Assembly: GCA_900088475.1 (NCBI GenBank)
Contig: FLMG01004374.1
Span: forward strand, 154,108-218,107
Direction of reading: 5' to 3'
Source: Hyphochytrium catenoides
Lineage: Eukaryota; Sar; Hyphochytriomycetes; Hyphochytriales; Hyphochytriaceae
DNA: 64,000 nt
The notes beneath the pieces were generated by a model. That model saw only the letters and a list, made by a program, of their open reading frames with translations. It searched no databases and was not told the DNA's origin. This document shows, one piece after another, positions 37,601 to 48,716 of the stretch. Both the position numbers and the translations under genes were made by a program. Numbering within the stretch: position 1 is the first letter of the stretch; every line of letters starts with the position of its first letter.

Positions 37601-40600
37601 GGATTTCACTCGTCACATCTCGAGTTTGGTTTTGGGCCTCTATTCTTCACCTATGACAGTCTTCCAGATCCCACGCCTTCTCGTAACCTTCCTTTACTCC
37701 TATTCTCGCCGCTGGTCTTCACCGTGATGCCTTACCGTACATTCCTCCACATTTGGGTAGGGGGAGGGCAATGGATTCGCCCACTTGGTTTGCTTTGCTT
37801 CCTCAACCATTTATGGTTGCTTGCAATACTCCTTGTTCGTACTACTAATGTGTACCGGATGCAGATTAATCTTCGAACGCCAACGTCATAGTTTGAAGAA
37901 GCTTCAAGCTTGGTGGACTGAGAGAAAGAGAGTGAGGCGGGGCAGGATAATGAGGGCTTTGGCCCTCAGAAAAATGGAGGGAGAGCTGCAAAAGACTCCC
38001 TACGACAGAAAGATTAGACGATTCCTAATCATCTGTGACCCTGACAGGTAGGAAGTATGAATCATCATGGTTCAAGTAGAAGATAGAGAGAAAGGAGAAC
38101 AAGGAAATGGCTGAGGTCTACCTAGACTGAGAGAGAAACCCATTCGTAATTTGCAGAGGCCAACCGGAAAGGGACCAAAAGCATGGTCCATTCTACTGGC
38201 TAATAGCATAAAGCATAACAGAGGCCGCAGACAGCAGACACTGTAGTGCTAGCTATGTACTGAGCTGTTCGTATCACGTAGGTGGACTGCCTTCTTTAAG
38301 GAGCAGGAACTAGCCGCTATCAAAATTCAGGTGGGAGTAGGGGGCCTGCGAGTATGAGCAGCAAAGACCAGTGAGACGTACAACCAGAGTCAGGAGGACA
38401 TAAGCATGTACCACTCGAAAGCACTCATCTCCTCTCTCAGGCTCTGGTCCGGGGAGTTCAAGTTCGGATGCAGCAAGAAGAGGAGAGAAGGGCAAAGACG
38501 GAGAAAGAGCTTAGACTCCTGGTAAGGTAGCTCAGTTCTCAAAAGTCGCCATGGGTACTCCGTTCTCTGCCGAAGAGTTATAAATTTCATTCTTACGTTT
38601 CTCTTCTGGTGCTCTGTCTTTTATCACGGTTACTGCTCCTCCTTATCGACCTTAATAGAGCACTTATGCTGCGGCACTGTAGACGAGAATAATAAGATCT
38701 TTGTCCTGACTCGCCGTCTCTCTTCCCCACCAGCGCGAGCGCTATATCGTTGACCGTTATAACCCCGAGCTCCGTCGACAGCTAGCGTCTTCCTTGCCCT
38801 ATGAGATGCTTCCTAAGCTAGAGAAAGAAGAAAAGGCGGCAGTCAAGGTTCAGGTACTACAATTAGTCACATTCACTTTCTCTTCTCATGTCGTCTGTTT
38901 GCGGAAACATTGAGAACTCTAGCGTACACGCTACTGCGTGCCAGTGATTACGCTTCGGCTGATCTGCTTGGGCGCTATCCTCCCTTGATGTTGCGTATCT
39001 CAACTCTTCTGCTGCTCAATGAACTCCTCGTTATAGAGCACATTTAGAGCCGCGCTTGTTCGGCGAACTACCCAGCAAGTCATCCGACAGCGCTTTATGG
39101 ATATGAAAGCGAAACTGTCGGTGCTCACACTTCAGAGGTTTTTCCGGCGAAACAAAGTGAAGAAGGAGGCAGAGCAGAGGAGAGCTATGGAGAAGGTGGC
39201 TTTATGGGGTCAGAAGCTCTTCAGAGGACAGAGAGAGCGGAGAGCGTACAGGAGGATGCAGCTGGTAGGACGGTGCAGGCGCTAAACAATTATGGATCAC
39301 CTCCTCTTCCCTCACAGCTCTTGCCTCTCTTGAACTCTAAGTCTGATCATCCTTTTCTGTCCTTATAAATCGCCCGGTGCAGAGGGTGGAGAACTTCAAG
39401 AAACTTGTTGCGCAAAACCAGGAAGAAGAACATCTAGCGAAAGATGACAAAGCTGTAAGTGGAGAGGGTCCTCCATACCCCTATCATTTGACTTTTGGTT
39501 TTAAGCTCACGCCTCGGCCGCCACTGGACTCCCTTAGGCTCAGCTGCTGTCTGTGGAAGAGCTGCAGAGAATGCAGCGTCTGGCTATTAAGATTCAGTCC
39601 CTCTACAGAGGAAGAAAGGCGAGGTAGGTGACTATCCATGTTGCCTCCAGTTTGACCTAAGGTGTCCGTAGATATGACTTCTCTCAATTGCGAAGTGACC
39701 AATCTCCGTCTCCAATGCTTGATCCTGTTTTGGCCCTTGCCACCTTGCTTTCTTCGTTTCGCTTGCTTTACGTGCCTCAACCTTCAAAATTCATATCTTC
39801 GACCTCTTGTGTTCTCTCACCTTCACGTTAGAACCTATCCCTTGATGTCTAATAACGCCGGTGACAGAACCGTTTATGCTCGTCTACGTGCGCTCTATGC
39901 CGTTACGGTGCAGCGCATGTTTCGTGGCTGGGTGGACCGCTGCCGAGTGACACAGCTTAGGACTGGCAGGAGGGACATCAATAGGGTCTCTCCTCTAACC
40001 TCGCTGCTCGCCTCTCTCACAAACCCTTTGACAAGTTCCGACGATTTTTCTCCTATGCTGGTTATAAAGAAAGAGGCCATTGCCAGAAGGGCAGTGGACA
40101 GTTCAAAGTCAATACTCGTCACCACCGAAAGAGTGTTGAGTGATTCCGAAGCCCTAACGCTAGGAAACCTTTTATACGGAAATACATCGGTTAGCACGTT
40201 GGCCATTGCGCGCGAGAAGTTTGGGTGCGTCTTACCTGGCTCTACGTCTCCTTCATCTTCTTCTTCTGGCTAAAGAGCCTTATTATCTGCTTTAGTCCAT
40301 CTTTCCCTCTAACGTACTACCACCATGACTTCATCTTGCGGTTAATTTACCAATATGTCCTGCTACTCTTATTGCTTCCCTTCTTTCTGCATACGTCCGG
40401 CTAAAGGAGTCAAGGCCTAATCAACCTAGTAGCCGGGTTGACTCGCGCGGAAGGCCTCAGGCGGTTGATTATCGGTCCAGACTGTCAGACGCAGGATGAA
40501 GGATCCGGAGAGCCGTCTGCAAAGCCAAACGAACCTCGCGATATAGAGGCATGGAGCAGGCTGGTAGAGTATGTAAAGAATGAGAACCTAAGGCTCACAG

Positions 40601-41758
40601 AACTTCTGCTAGAGGGGCAGCGACTTGGAGAACAGGGCACGCTACTTTTCTCCAGCCTCATCTCGGACTACTTTGTCTGTCGCTGGGGCTGTTTACGCTC
40701 CCTAACCCTCAGCAACTGTGGGATTCGAGATGAATGGGGAGCCGCTATGGGAAGAGCTCTAGGTTAGAGGACGGCTCTCTCATATATTTTCTTTAGCTCT
40801 CGTTATTGTCATCTATCTTGTCCGTAATCTATTCTCTCTCATTAGTCCATATTGCCTCTAAGACAAAGGTAGAGCTCTATCGAACTGATACTTTACCAAC
40901 TTCCTCCTCTCCGCAACTGATTATGCCTCCCTTGGACTTACCATTGGGCTTAACATCTTGCCTCCTTCCAGCATGCAATACAGCGCTGACGGTCTTTCGA
41001 CTAGAAGACAACCTACTAGGGGATATAACGGCAGCAGCCTTAGGGGACGCATTGAAGATAAATAGCTCCCTTACTTCCCTCTCGCTGGATGGCAACGTCT
41101 TGACATCTGAGGGTTTACTTGCCCTATGTAGCGGCCTAGCGGTACGCTTAGTATTTATAGTGGGGACTTTTTTAGAGCCACAACGCAATGATAATAGGAC
41201 GGCTATGCTATCGTGGTTGACCCTTTTGCTAAATCAGACGAAACTGAGCTGACCACCGGACAATTAAGGCAAGGTAACTAAGGCATTGCTTGTTCACTTC
41301 CCTTAAAGCACAATCAGACCCTTCACGAGTTAAGTCTACGAGACAACCTTATCAAGGACAATGGCCTCAATAGCATCGTGGCCTTGGTAGCAGCACGATG
41401 TAAAGCCCTTCAGGTAAGCTGTAGCTAAGCGCCGTAGACAACTCATCCAAGAATACAGAGGACTTTATTATGCTCACATCACGCGCAACCTGAACAGATA
41501 CATCTAGAGGCCAATTTATTCCGACAGTCTTCATTGGATCGATTATCGAAGGCAGGGTGTTATCGAACGCCGCCTCCAGACGTCGTCCTCAGAGTCTGGC
41601 CAAAGCAACAAAACGCTTCGTCACCTCATTTGAGGATGTTGCATGCTAAGAAAGTGAAGCCCATGGGCTCTGCAGATAGATTTGATTCTCAGAAGAACGA
41701 CAATCAGTTGTCGGGCTCTATCAGACGGTCGAAGAGGCTCCACTTGCCTCGAAGGTAG
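34667..41758 (+). CDS. TPR - IQ - leucine-rich-repeat fusion protein
   Basis: A long forward gene with about 22 exons. The N-terminal part (34.67-37.6 kb) holds TPR-like helical pairs, for example YGKALQSFRKAQEYGAP, RMALVYQHLQQMRGSLAIL and YTFALDFLEEAISRLP followed by YRLGNTKQAEDAAV. The middle (37.86-39.95 kb) carries about six IQ-type calmodulin-binding motifs: AIKIQALVRGVQVRM, AVKVQSTFRAALVRR, TLQRFFRRNKVKKE, WGQKLFRGQRERRAYR, AIKIQSLYRGRKAR and TVQRMFRGWVDRCR. The C-terminal part (40.4-41.6 kb) has five to six RI-type leucine-rich repeats, for example LTVFRLEDNLLGD, LTSLSLDGNVLTSEG and LHELSLRDNLIKDNG. It ends HLPRR with a stop at 41756-41758. Two IQ motifs are split by an intron directly after the Gln. 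A calmodulin-regulated cytoskeletal or flagellar scaffold is inferred. It could be two adjacent genes, but no stop or start breaks the chain. Confidence 0.68.
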
Positions 41759-42334
41759 CTCTTAGGAGGGCCTGGCTAAAAGCGATGGCATGTTGAAAAC
41801 CAAAGCCTCTTGCCTTGACACACCACGCGTTAGGCAGCTGCGGGTCTTAGATGCTGATAGGGCTCCACTACACCGCAGACCCCATACGGCAAAACAGACG
41901 GCGAGCTAGAAGAAAAGCTAAAGCCCTTCAGTGAAGCAGCACTGTGGTCTAATGGTCGCCGGTCTGGAGGAAATGACATGAGGTAAAGGAGACAAGTCAG
42001 AAGTCTTTAAAGCGTCGTCAAGCTCATGCGATAGAGCGAGCCCCACCTCCCTGATCCAAGGAGGGAACTGATCTAAACCCTGAATCAGAACAGTCTAGGA
42101 TGGAGTGCGCAAGCAATATTATGGATCTGACTCTCTGCTGTGGACTGAAGAGGAACCTCTTCCTCACCTGACAGCACTGGGATCGGCGATACATAAGGCT
42201 GTGATGCCTGCGCTAGCGCGTAAGTACTTGCCTTCGCTGCCAAATCAGGATTGTCGTGCAGCCAAGTATAGGTCTCCTAGAGTTGTTGTGAATTAGTTGG
42301 AAAGGAGAATAGCGAGAGATGATCAGGGTCCTAG
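41759..42334. other. Convergent 3' intergenic region
   Basis: About 580 nt between the 3' ends of the TPR-IQ-LRR and COPI-associated genes. No exon or repeat could be supported. A short open frame at 42105-42296 looks random. Confidence 0.5.
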
Positions 42335-43281
42335 TCAGTCCCAGTAGAGGACCTCAGACAGTGTAAAAACTTTATCGATGGGACCACTGACATCTTCAGC
42401 CGTTCTGTATCCCATGGTGGGGTCCATGCAGGAGCTCATCCTCCCGCTGGTGAAGTCTGGGTGTCTAAGCATTACAATGCAGTTGAAAACAGCGTTTGCG
42501 CACATTGCCATGCCGGCTAGTTGAGCCATGCTGTCCGCCATGCCAAAATTCATACATCCAATGCTGCCGAACATCGTGGTATGGTGAGAGAACGAAGGCT
42601 AGATTCAGGAATGAAGTACCAGCCTGAACATTGGTGGAATACTGCGACCAGCCTCACGACAGCTAAACACAAAGTTGAGAGCCAGATCAGACTTACAAGA
42701 GAATAAAGGCAGTCCTGCCCTTGTAAGTGAAGAGAAACCCAAAGTCCCGCCTAATGGCTGGCTCCATTGAAGTAAGCCTGCACTCGAATGCCAGTAGTAG
42801 CAAACCAAAGAGCCTATGAGATGAGACAAAGGTTCTGTTAGGCATGGCCAGCGATCAACCACTAAAAGGATGCCTACACGACGTAAAGAGCTATCAGGAA
42901 GGATGTAATATTGAGGAAGAAGATGTTGAAGAGTCCCGTGAGGCCTACGAGCACTTGGAACAGGGCAAGTCCAATGTTGGTGAGCCGCATGTATCTGAGC
43001 AGTTTTGGAGTGTCCATGTTCTGTATTCTAGAGCGTGGGTCAGACGGATTTGACGGGACTTCGCGGATAGTAAAGCCTATAGAACGAGCGTATGGCTCCC
43101 ACCTTTGGATGAAACTTCTGTCGTCCAGGATGTCATGAGTATTGTTTAAATTGTGGTACAATGCGGGCCCTGACGGTGGCATCATAGGTTGTGAAAGGAA
43201 AGAAGAGTCTCCAGACATCATCTCTCGCAACGCACAGGGTAGTCGGCCCTCTAGGGTTACGGTACTGGTTGCGTCGTCCAC
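42335..43281 (-). CDS. COPI-associated (COPI_assoc/TVP15-like) membrane protein
   Basis: Three phase-checked exons (43281-42878, 42813-42697 and 42563-42335) give 249 aa. About 90 hydrophilic residues lead into four hydrophobic segments: IGLALFQVLVGLTGLFNI, FFLNITSFLIALYVVLFG, a segment around GRTAFILFIGCMNFGMAD, and MAQLAGMAMCANAVFN. The family marks are LFGLLLLAFECR followed by FGFLFTYKGRTAFILF, matching the COPI_assoc pattern of an aromatic-Gly-Leu-Leu helix with a Glu, then FGFL....GR..F..F. Such proteins sit in the Golgi and are linked to COPI vesicle traffic. The C-terminal tail is cytosolic-looking and unfamiliar. The long N-terminal extension before the first helix is unusual for yeast Tvp15 but seen in larger members. 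Confidence 0.75.
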
Positions 43282-44180
43282 GTCTTTGGTCTCCTCTTGT
43301 CAGCGTGGTGGCTATTCTTTGGGTGGAAGCACCCTTACTCGTCAGTTGCCAACTTGACCACGCGCAGCAGCGGTAGGCGAGGCGAGGCGACTGCAGACTG
43401 ACCTTATGGGGTACAGGTCGGGGCGCGTCCACTCTCTTGCTCCAGGGCTCCGGCGTACGGACTACACTCTTCGTACAAGTAGGAGATCGTCTCTGTTGAC
43501 AGATGACGAGATGAGGGAGGCGACGGCGGCGGCGGCGGCGGGATAGTAAGGCTGGAGGATGAAGGATGAAGGTCAAACAAGGATCAAGGAGGCAAGGAAT
43601 GCCCCTTCACCTGATGAGCCGATGAGCCGGATGAGCCAGCTCTGATAGAGATCTTCAGATGGAGACTACTGTCTAGTTATCATACCTGTGGCGTATTCAG
43701 TTACCCACGTTGGGTTGTACACTGTATGTTAGAACAGTTTCCTCAGAGCTCCCCCATGAAAGCCTGATGGATTCCAGCTTCTGACTCTTCACTTTGATGC
43801 CGATGATACCGTAGAACTGACAGTGTTGAGGGGAAAGACAAAAGTGATCTCCGCCCCTCCCTCGATCTCTCCTCTCTGCGTCAATGGTTTTGATGGCACT
43901 GCCCACGCCAAAGCAGCAAGGGAGGATGAGGCGATGAGCTATCATTTAGGTCCATAACCTCGCACAATAGACGGACGGCGGGGTTCGATTGGACGTCTCA
44001 GTCGCTCGCTTATGATAAGCAGATTATGGTGTTTGGGTGGCTGGATGCATTCTTCAGCATTGTCGATGCCTCTGCCTCTCTCTCGACGTTTGCTTAGACA
44101 AAAGCTTTCATAATGACCAGAGTACAGTCTGATTTGCTCTTCTTTTGAGACTCTGAGGATTCCTCCCTACAAACACAAGT
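43282..44180. other. Divergent intergenic region with (GGC)n tract
   Basis: About 900 nt between the COPI-associated gene and the NRAMP gene. It contains a short run of GGC/GCG units around 43517-43541 and a GATGAGCC-type duplication near 43610-43635. Minus-strand open frames (43133-43576, 43697-43945) show no domain. The promoters of both genes should be here. Confidence 0.45.
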
Positions 44181-46676
44181 ATGGCCAATAGCGTCTCGGA
44201 GAGCACACATCTCCTTACTCAAGGATTAGACGGGTCAACTTACGATGAGGGCAGGGTACGAGCGCTTAGTTCGCCGAAGGAGAAGGAGGTAAATGAGTGC
44301 CTCTCCAGCATATGAGAAACAGAAGCATCCTCCTTAGTTCCTAACTTTTGCTGCGTAGTGGATGCGACAATCTCCCAAAGACTGGGAAAACATAGAAGCT
44401 TTGGCCGAGTCTAGGAAAGAAGTCGTGGCTCCAGATGAGCCAGAGGACAGCTGGTTCAGGTACCTCGATTTGAAGGCTACATCTTCTCTTTTCTACGTGG
44501 TTGCCGCCCTAATGAGCAACTATTCTGCTAGCTGGAAGTTACTTTGGATCTATGCTGGTCCTGGGCTGCTCATGAGCATATCATACGTAGACCCAGGCAA
44601 CCTTGAGAGCGACCTCCAATCTGGAGCCTATTCGGGGTATCAGCTGCTTTGGGTCCTCTTTTGGGCAACGGCTCTCGGCTTTATTCTGCAGGTTAGCATC
44701 CGAACTTCCTCTCTACCTTATCCAACTTCGTCTGACATCCTGAGGTAAGATGCTTGCTGCTCGTATAGGAGTAGTGACAGGGAAAAATCTTGCGGACCTC
44801 TGCCGCTTGGAATACTCGCGCCCAAAAGCTATGGCCCTGTGGATTATGATTGAGATAGCTATCATTGGAAGGTAGAGCTTACCTTTACATCCTATCATAG
44901 CCCTTACGAACGCATTGACTAACCGTTGAAAAACAGCGACGTCCAGGAAGTCCTCGGGTCTGCGATAGCCTTTCAACTGCTATTTGGAATGCCACTCTGG
45001 GTTGGTTGCCTGGTATGTTTAGTAAGCAAGCATATGTCTGGGAGGGCGCACGTAATAACAATTGTGCCTCATCCTTCTTTGTGTGTGCATAGCTTACGGG
45101 CTTTGACACTGTGACGTTCCTGGGTTTGCATCACTTCGGCATAAGGAAGTTAGAGGCCTTCTTTGGCATCCTTATTGCCACCATGTTAGTCTGCTTCGCG
45201 TGTGATTTGGTGAGTGGCGGTACTCCAGTACGCAGCCTTCTCATGGGAACTTCCATTCCGTCAATATCGCGACATTCAGTGGTCCAGGCCGTCGGCACTC
45301 TAGGAGCAGTGATCATGCCCCACAAGTAAGTAGTATCCTCCAGGGAACAATGCGATAGACTTTCTGTTCTCTTTCGCTGCTTGCCTGCTACGCGCTCTAA
45401 TGACCCTGACATTCGATCCAAGCGTCACGCTAATCGCTTTTTTCTCCGCCTTCAGCATCTTTCTCCACTCAGCGCTAGTGCAGACTCGCAACGTCGACCG
45501 CTTTAACACCCGGAAAGTAGCAGAGGCAAACAAGTATTTTTCTCTCGAGGCTGCGCTAGCCCTCGTCGTGTCCTATTTGATAAACGCCGCCGTACTGGGC
45601 GTGTTTGCGAAAGGCTTCTATTCCGATGATTGTGCGGCGCTTGCAAGCGCGTCAGGAAAGAACAGCGCTTGTCTTCCGCTCGCTGGAACTGATGCCGGGG
45701 TAGGAAATGGGGCATGTGTGACAGCAGATGGATTCCAGGTAAGAAAGTCCAAGGCCAAAGTGGCCAAAGCCAAAGTGTCACGTCGGCCCTATCCGTCAAG
45801 GCTCTGTGCCCCTCTGCCTAAATCTAGGCCACACCTAACTCTGGTCCTCCTTTCCAATCTGTCCTTGCTGACCCTCACTCGTGTAACACGATAAATGAGA
45901 GATCCATTGACTCTGTCGTGGCCCTTATGGTCTATCATTATATCGTGCGACAGGGCGGATGCAGAGAGATTGGATTATCGGATGCAGGATCTGCGCTCTC
46001 CGCAGTGCTTGGGGAGAATGGGGCAACTGTGTGGGCAATAGGTTTGCTAGCTGCCGGACAGGTCAGTCGTTTACCTTTAAATCTTCTTACGCGATCTAAC
46101 CGTGCGCTATCGTGGTCACTCTGTTACGCCGGCTCCTTTCGATAGAGCTCTACCATGACAGGCACCTATGCTGGCCAATTCGTTATGGAAGGATTCCTCC
46201 GCTTCCACATTGCTCCTTGGAAGCGTGTGGCACTGACAAGAGTTGTGGCCCTCGTTCCGGCCATAACGGTAGCGCTGATAAACGAGACAGCCAAAAATAC
46301 GAGTGATTGGTTGGGGGAAGTCCTAAACGTCCTCCAATCCCTTCTCCTACCGTTCGCTCTCTTGCCAGTCTTGCACTTCAACAGCAATGCTAACCTTATG
46401 GGAACCTTCACGATCTCAAACAGGGTGCAGGTGATGGTTTGGCTCATCGCTCTCTTCGTGATGGCCATCAATGTGGTCGTGTTGACAACCTCGGTTTCGG
46501 CAGAATCCCACTCTCCAAGCTTCTACGCGCTTGTAGCAGTAGTGGCAACTGCCTATTACGGCTTCTTACTATCCCTTATCAGTGAGGACCTCTCCAAATG
46601 GAAGCACTTTCTCTTGGCATTCTGGTCAAAGCGACGGGGCCACAGGTCCTTTGACATCAGTCCTGAGATTACTTAG
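44181..46676 (+). CDS. NRAMP-family divalent metal transporter
   Basis: NRAMP/SLC11 proteins import Mn2+, Fe2+ and related metals with protons. Exon 1 is 44181-44289 and is followed by about 44360-44691, 44750-44872, 44937-45013, 45093-45326, 45451-45735, 45891-46061 and 46147-46676. The metal site is intact. [19 protein letters not shown] carries the TM1 DPGN motif and [11 protein letters not shown] carries the TM6 MPH motif, followed by [13 protein letters not shown]. Other family segments are [17 protein letters not shown] and [17 protein letters not shown], with [15 protein letters not shown] near the classic transport signature. A Cys-containing loop of about 45 residues ([16 protein letters not shown]) resembles the extracytosolic loop before TM8. 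The N-terminus is acidic with a HLLTQG stretch, as in vacuolar or endosomal members, but location is not proven. Confidence 0.93.
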
Positions 46677-47213
46677 CTTCGCACTGAGCACTGGCTTCAT
46701 AGGTCTGTTTCTATAGCGCCGCGGTGCGTAGCGAGGAAGGTGCCCACTCTGCCGGCCTGAAGGACATCGTAACGACTCTTTTGAAAAATCATCAGAACCT
46801 CAGAAACACCTCACCCTTTCCTAAAATGCGTCAATATTCGGATTGCTGCTTCCTTCATTCCAGAACTGTTCTCCTTATTATCACACATCTGGGTCATTAC
46901 AGTAGAACTACCCTGCCTCAGTTGATGCAGTATGGACAACGAGCACAACCTATGTACTTGATACTTGAGTCCTGAGTCCACAGAAGCGACTATTGTAGGT
47001 CATATAGGACAAGTAAAGCTTTTCGCCTTGTGATGCTTTCTGCGCACTTCCTGCTGATGCGAGCATTCTCCTCGCCTCAGCCACTTCATCAGCTTGGCAC
47101 ACCCGCCAGATGGGCCGTCGTGCCCTCTATAGAGACCCATAATCCGTGAGCCTGATGATGGAAGAGCAGCGCACCAGTTATTCTATGCGATTGCTCTTTA
47201 TTTAAGATAACCT
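46677..47213. other. Intergenic region downstream of NRAMP
   Basis: About 540 nt holding the NRAMP 3' region and the promoter of the next gene. No feature could be supported. The open frame at 46724-46975 looks random. Confidence 0.5.
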
Positions 47214-48675
47214 ATGGCAGGAGCATCAGAAGCCTTCTTGGCTGTGACACATCTGCCATTCTCTGAGGATGACGTTCAAGGGAAAGCTCCCGCTCCAGGA
47301 GAGAAGCAAGTGAGGAACGCATTGGAGACACCGCCACAAATTACCGCCTCGTCCCCTTGCGTCTCTCCTGCTTCTAGCCCGCGGAGCTTTCTCCTCTCGA
47401 AGTCTATAGGTGCGGTTTCTTGCGCCATTGCTTTTGACCCCCTCTCTCGTCCTTGCCCTCCTCTGGGGGTCCGCAAGTTCACTTTCATCTCCTCTTACGG
47501 GTAATATACAGGTCCATACACTTGCCTCCGTGTGGAGGAAGGTCGATATGTTGTCGACCTAGAGTTCAATCTGTCAAGACTCCGCCAATCGGCAGAGGGA
47601 TTCTTTGGCCTGTCCTCGAAGGGCTCAGGCCCATATCCGACAGAACTAAGCAGAATATTGGGTGCAACTGGCAGCTTCATAGCCCGGACGCTTAAATTTC
47701 ACAGAACCATAGGTTTGGAAGGGCGAGGATGCGAGGACTCGAGCTTCATGGTGACCCTGCTTCTAGAGCTGGACCAGGAGGAGTCTTTGCTTAGGTTGTG
47801 GTGCCATACCTGCCCTCTACCACAGGTTAGGTTGGATTATCTCTAAGTCATCTCCCAGCTTCACACCGCGCTCTCTCTGGGATGCCACCGTGCTCTCTCA
47901 TCCTCAGAAGCGCTGGTACAGGGGGACTTATACCTTCTCCGTCGCCCCCTATATGTGATGGTCAGGTCTCCTTGTCTGGGGTGAAAGTGGAAGTGAGGGG
48001 TCAAGGACGGGCTTGTCCTGTTTGGAAGCTTTCCAGCTGGATTCATGAACGACAGCCCTTGGAGGCGGCCAAAAGTCCAGAAAGTAGTGAAGTTATCCTG
48101 TCCCGACAGGAGCCCGACAGCCCTTCAGTTGTGCTCCTCGAGGGTTTAGTCTCCAACATATTTTTAGGTAAGAGGGGCACGAGTTGTGATATAAGTTGGC
48201 AGTTTCCTCTCAACTTGGTGCCTTTGACATCCATGCTCCAAGTGTCCAAGGACGACAAGCTTTACACCAGTCCAGACGCCGTCCTCGAGGGTCAAGGGCG
48301 GGATCTGGTGCTTGCTGCCTGCAAGCAGAACGGGATCCAAGTTTATCTGGAAGCTCCCTGTCTACCTTCATCTGGGCAGTGGAAGGAGGCATTTCTCACT
48401 AGTAAGCTTTCCAAATTCTTTTCAAGTCTGATCAGCTACACTTGCGAGCACTAAGATAGCATAACGCCACCCTCTGCACATAACTAGGTGTCGTCCGAAT
48501 AGCTCAGCCCGTAACACATATCAAGTTCAGAGCGCTAGAGGGCGATGACAACACGTGGACAGAGCTCTCCCTTCCCTTTAGCAGTAACCCAGCGTCATTA
48601 ACGTCTAAGATACGCAAGCTAGCCCTAACAGAGGCGAGACAGAGGCGCCTTGATCTATACCCTCTGGAAATCTAG
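47214..48675 (+). CDS. Class IV PLP aminotransferase-like (ADC lyase/BCAT-fold) enzyme
   Basis: The best match is to eukaryotic class IV (fold type IV) PLP proteins of the aminodeoxychorismate lyase / D-amino-acid transaminase-like group. Order of motifs: GPYTCLRVEEGRYVVDLEFN (N-domain), VKVEVRGQGR, WKLSSWIHERQPLEAAK (probable Schiff-base Lys), VVLLEGLVSNIF, DKLYTSPDAVLEGQGRDLVL (PLP phosphate loop) and WKEAFLTSVVRIAQPV. Exons: 47214-47409, 47512 to about 47831, about 47907-48166, about 48242-48400 and 48489-48675. The junction around 47831/47907 was chosen so the frame stays open. The first ~65 residues are Ser/Pro/Ala-rich and may be a targeting peptide. The substrate is unknown. If it is an ADC lyase it would make p-aminobenzoate for folate, and a plant-like transaminase is the alternative. 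Confidence 0.72.
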
Positions 48676-48716
48676 AGGAAGTGTCTAGGAGTCATAGAGA
48701 CGAGAGTTCACTTCCT

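Noticed and set aside
43985-44000. GGTTCGATTGG as a tRNA B box
   Set aside because: It is an imperfect match with no A box at suitable distance and no flanking stems.
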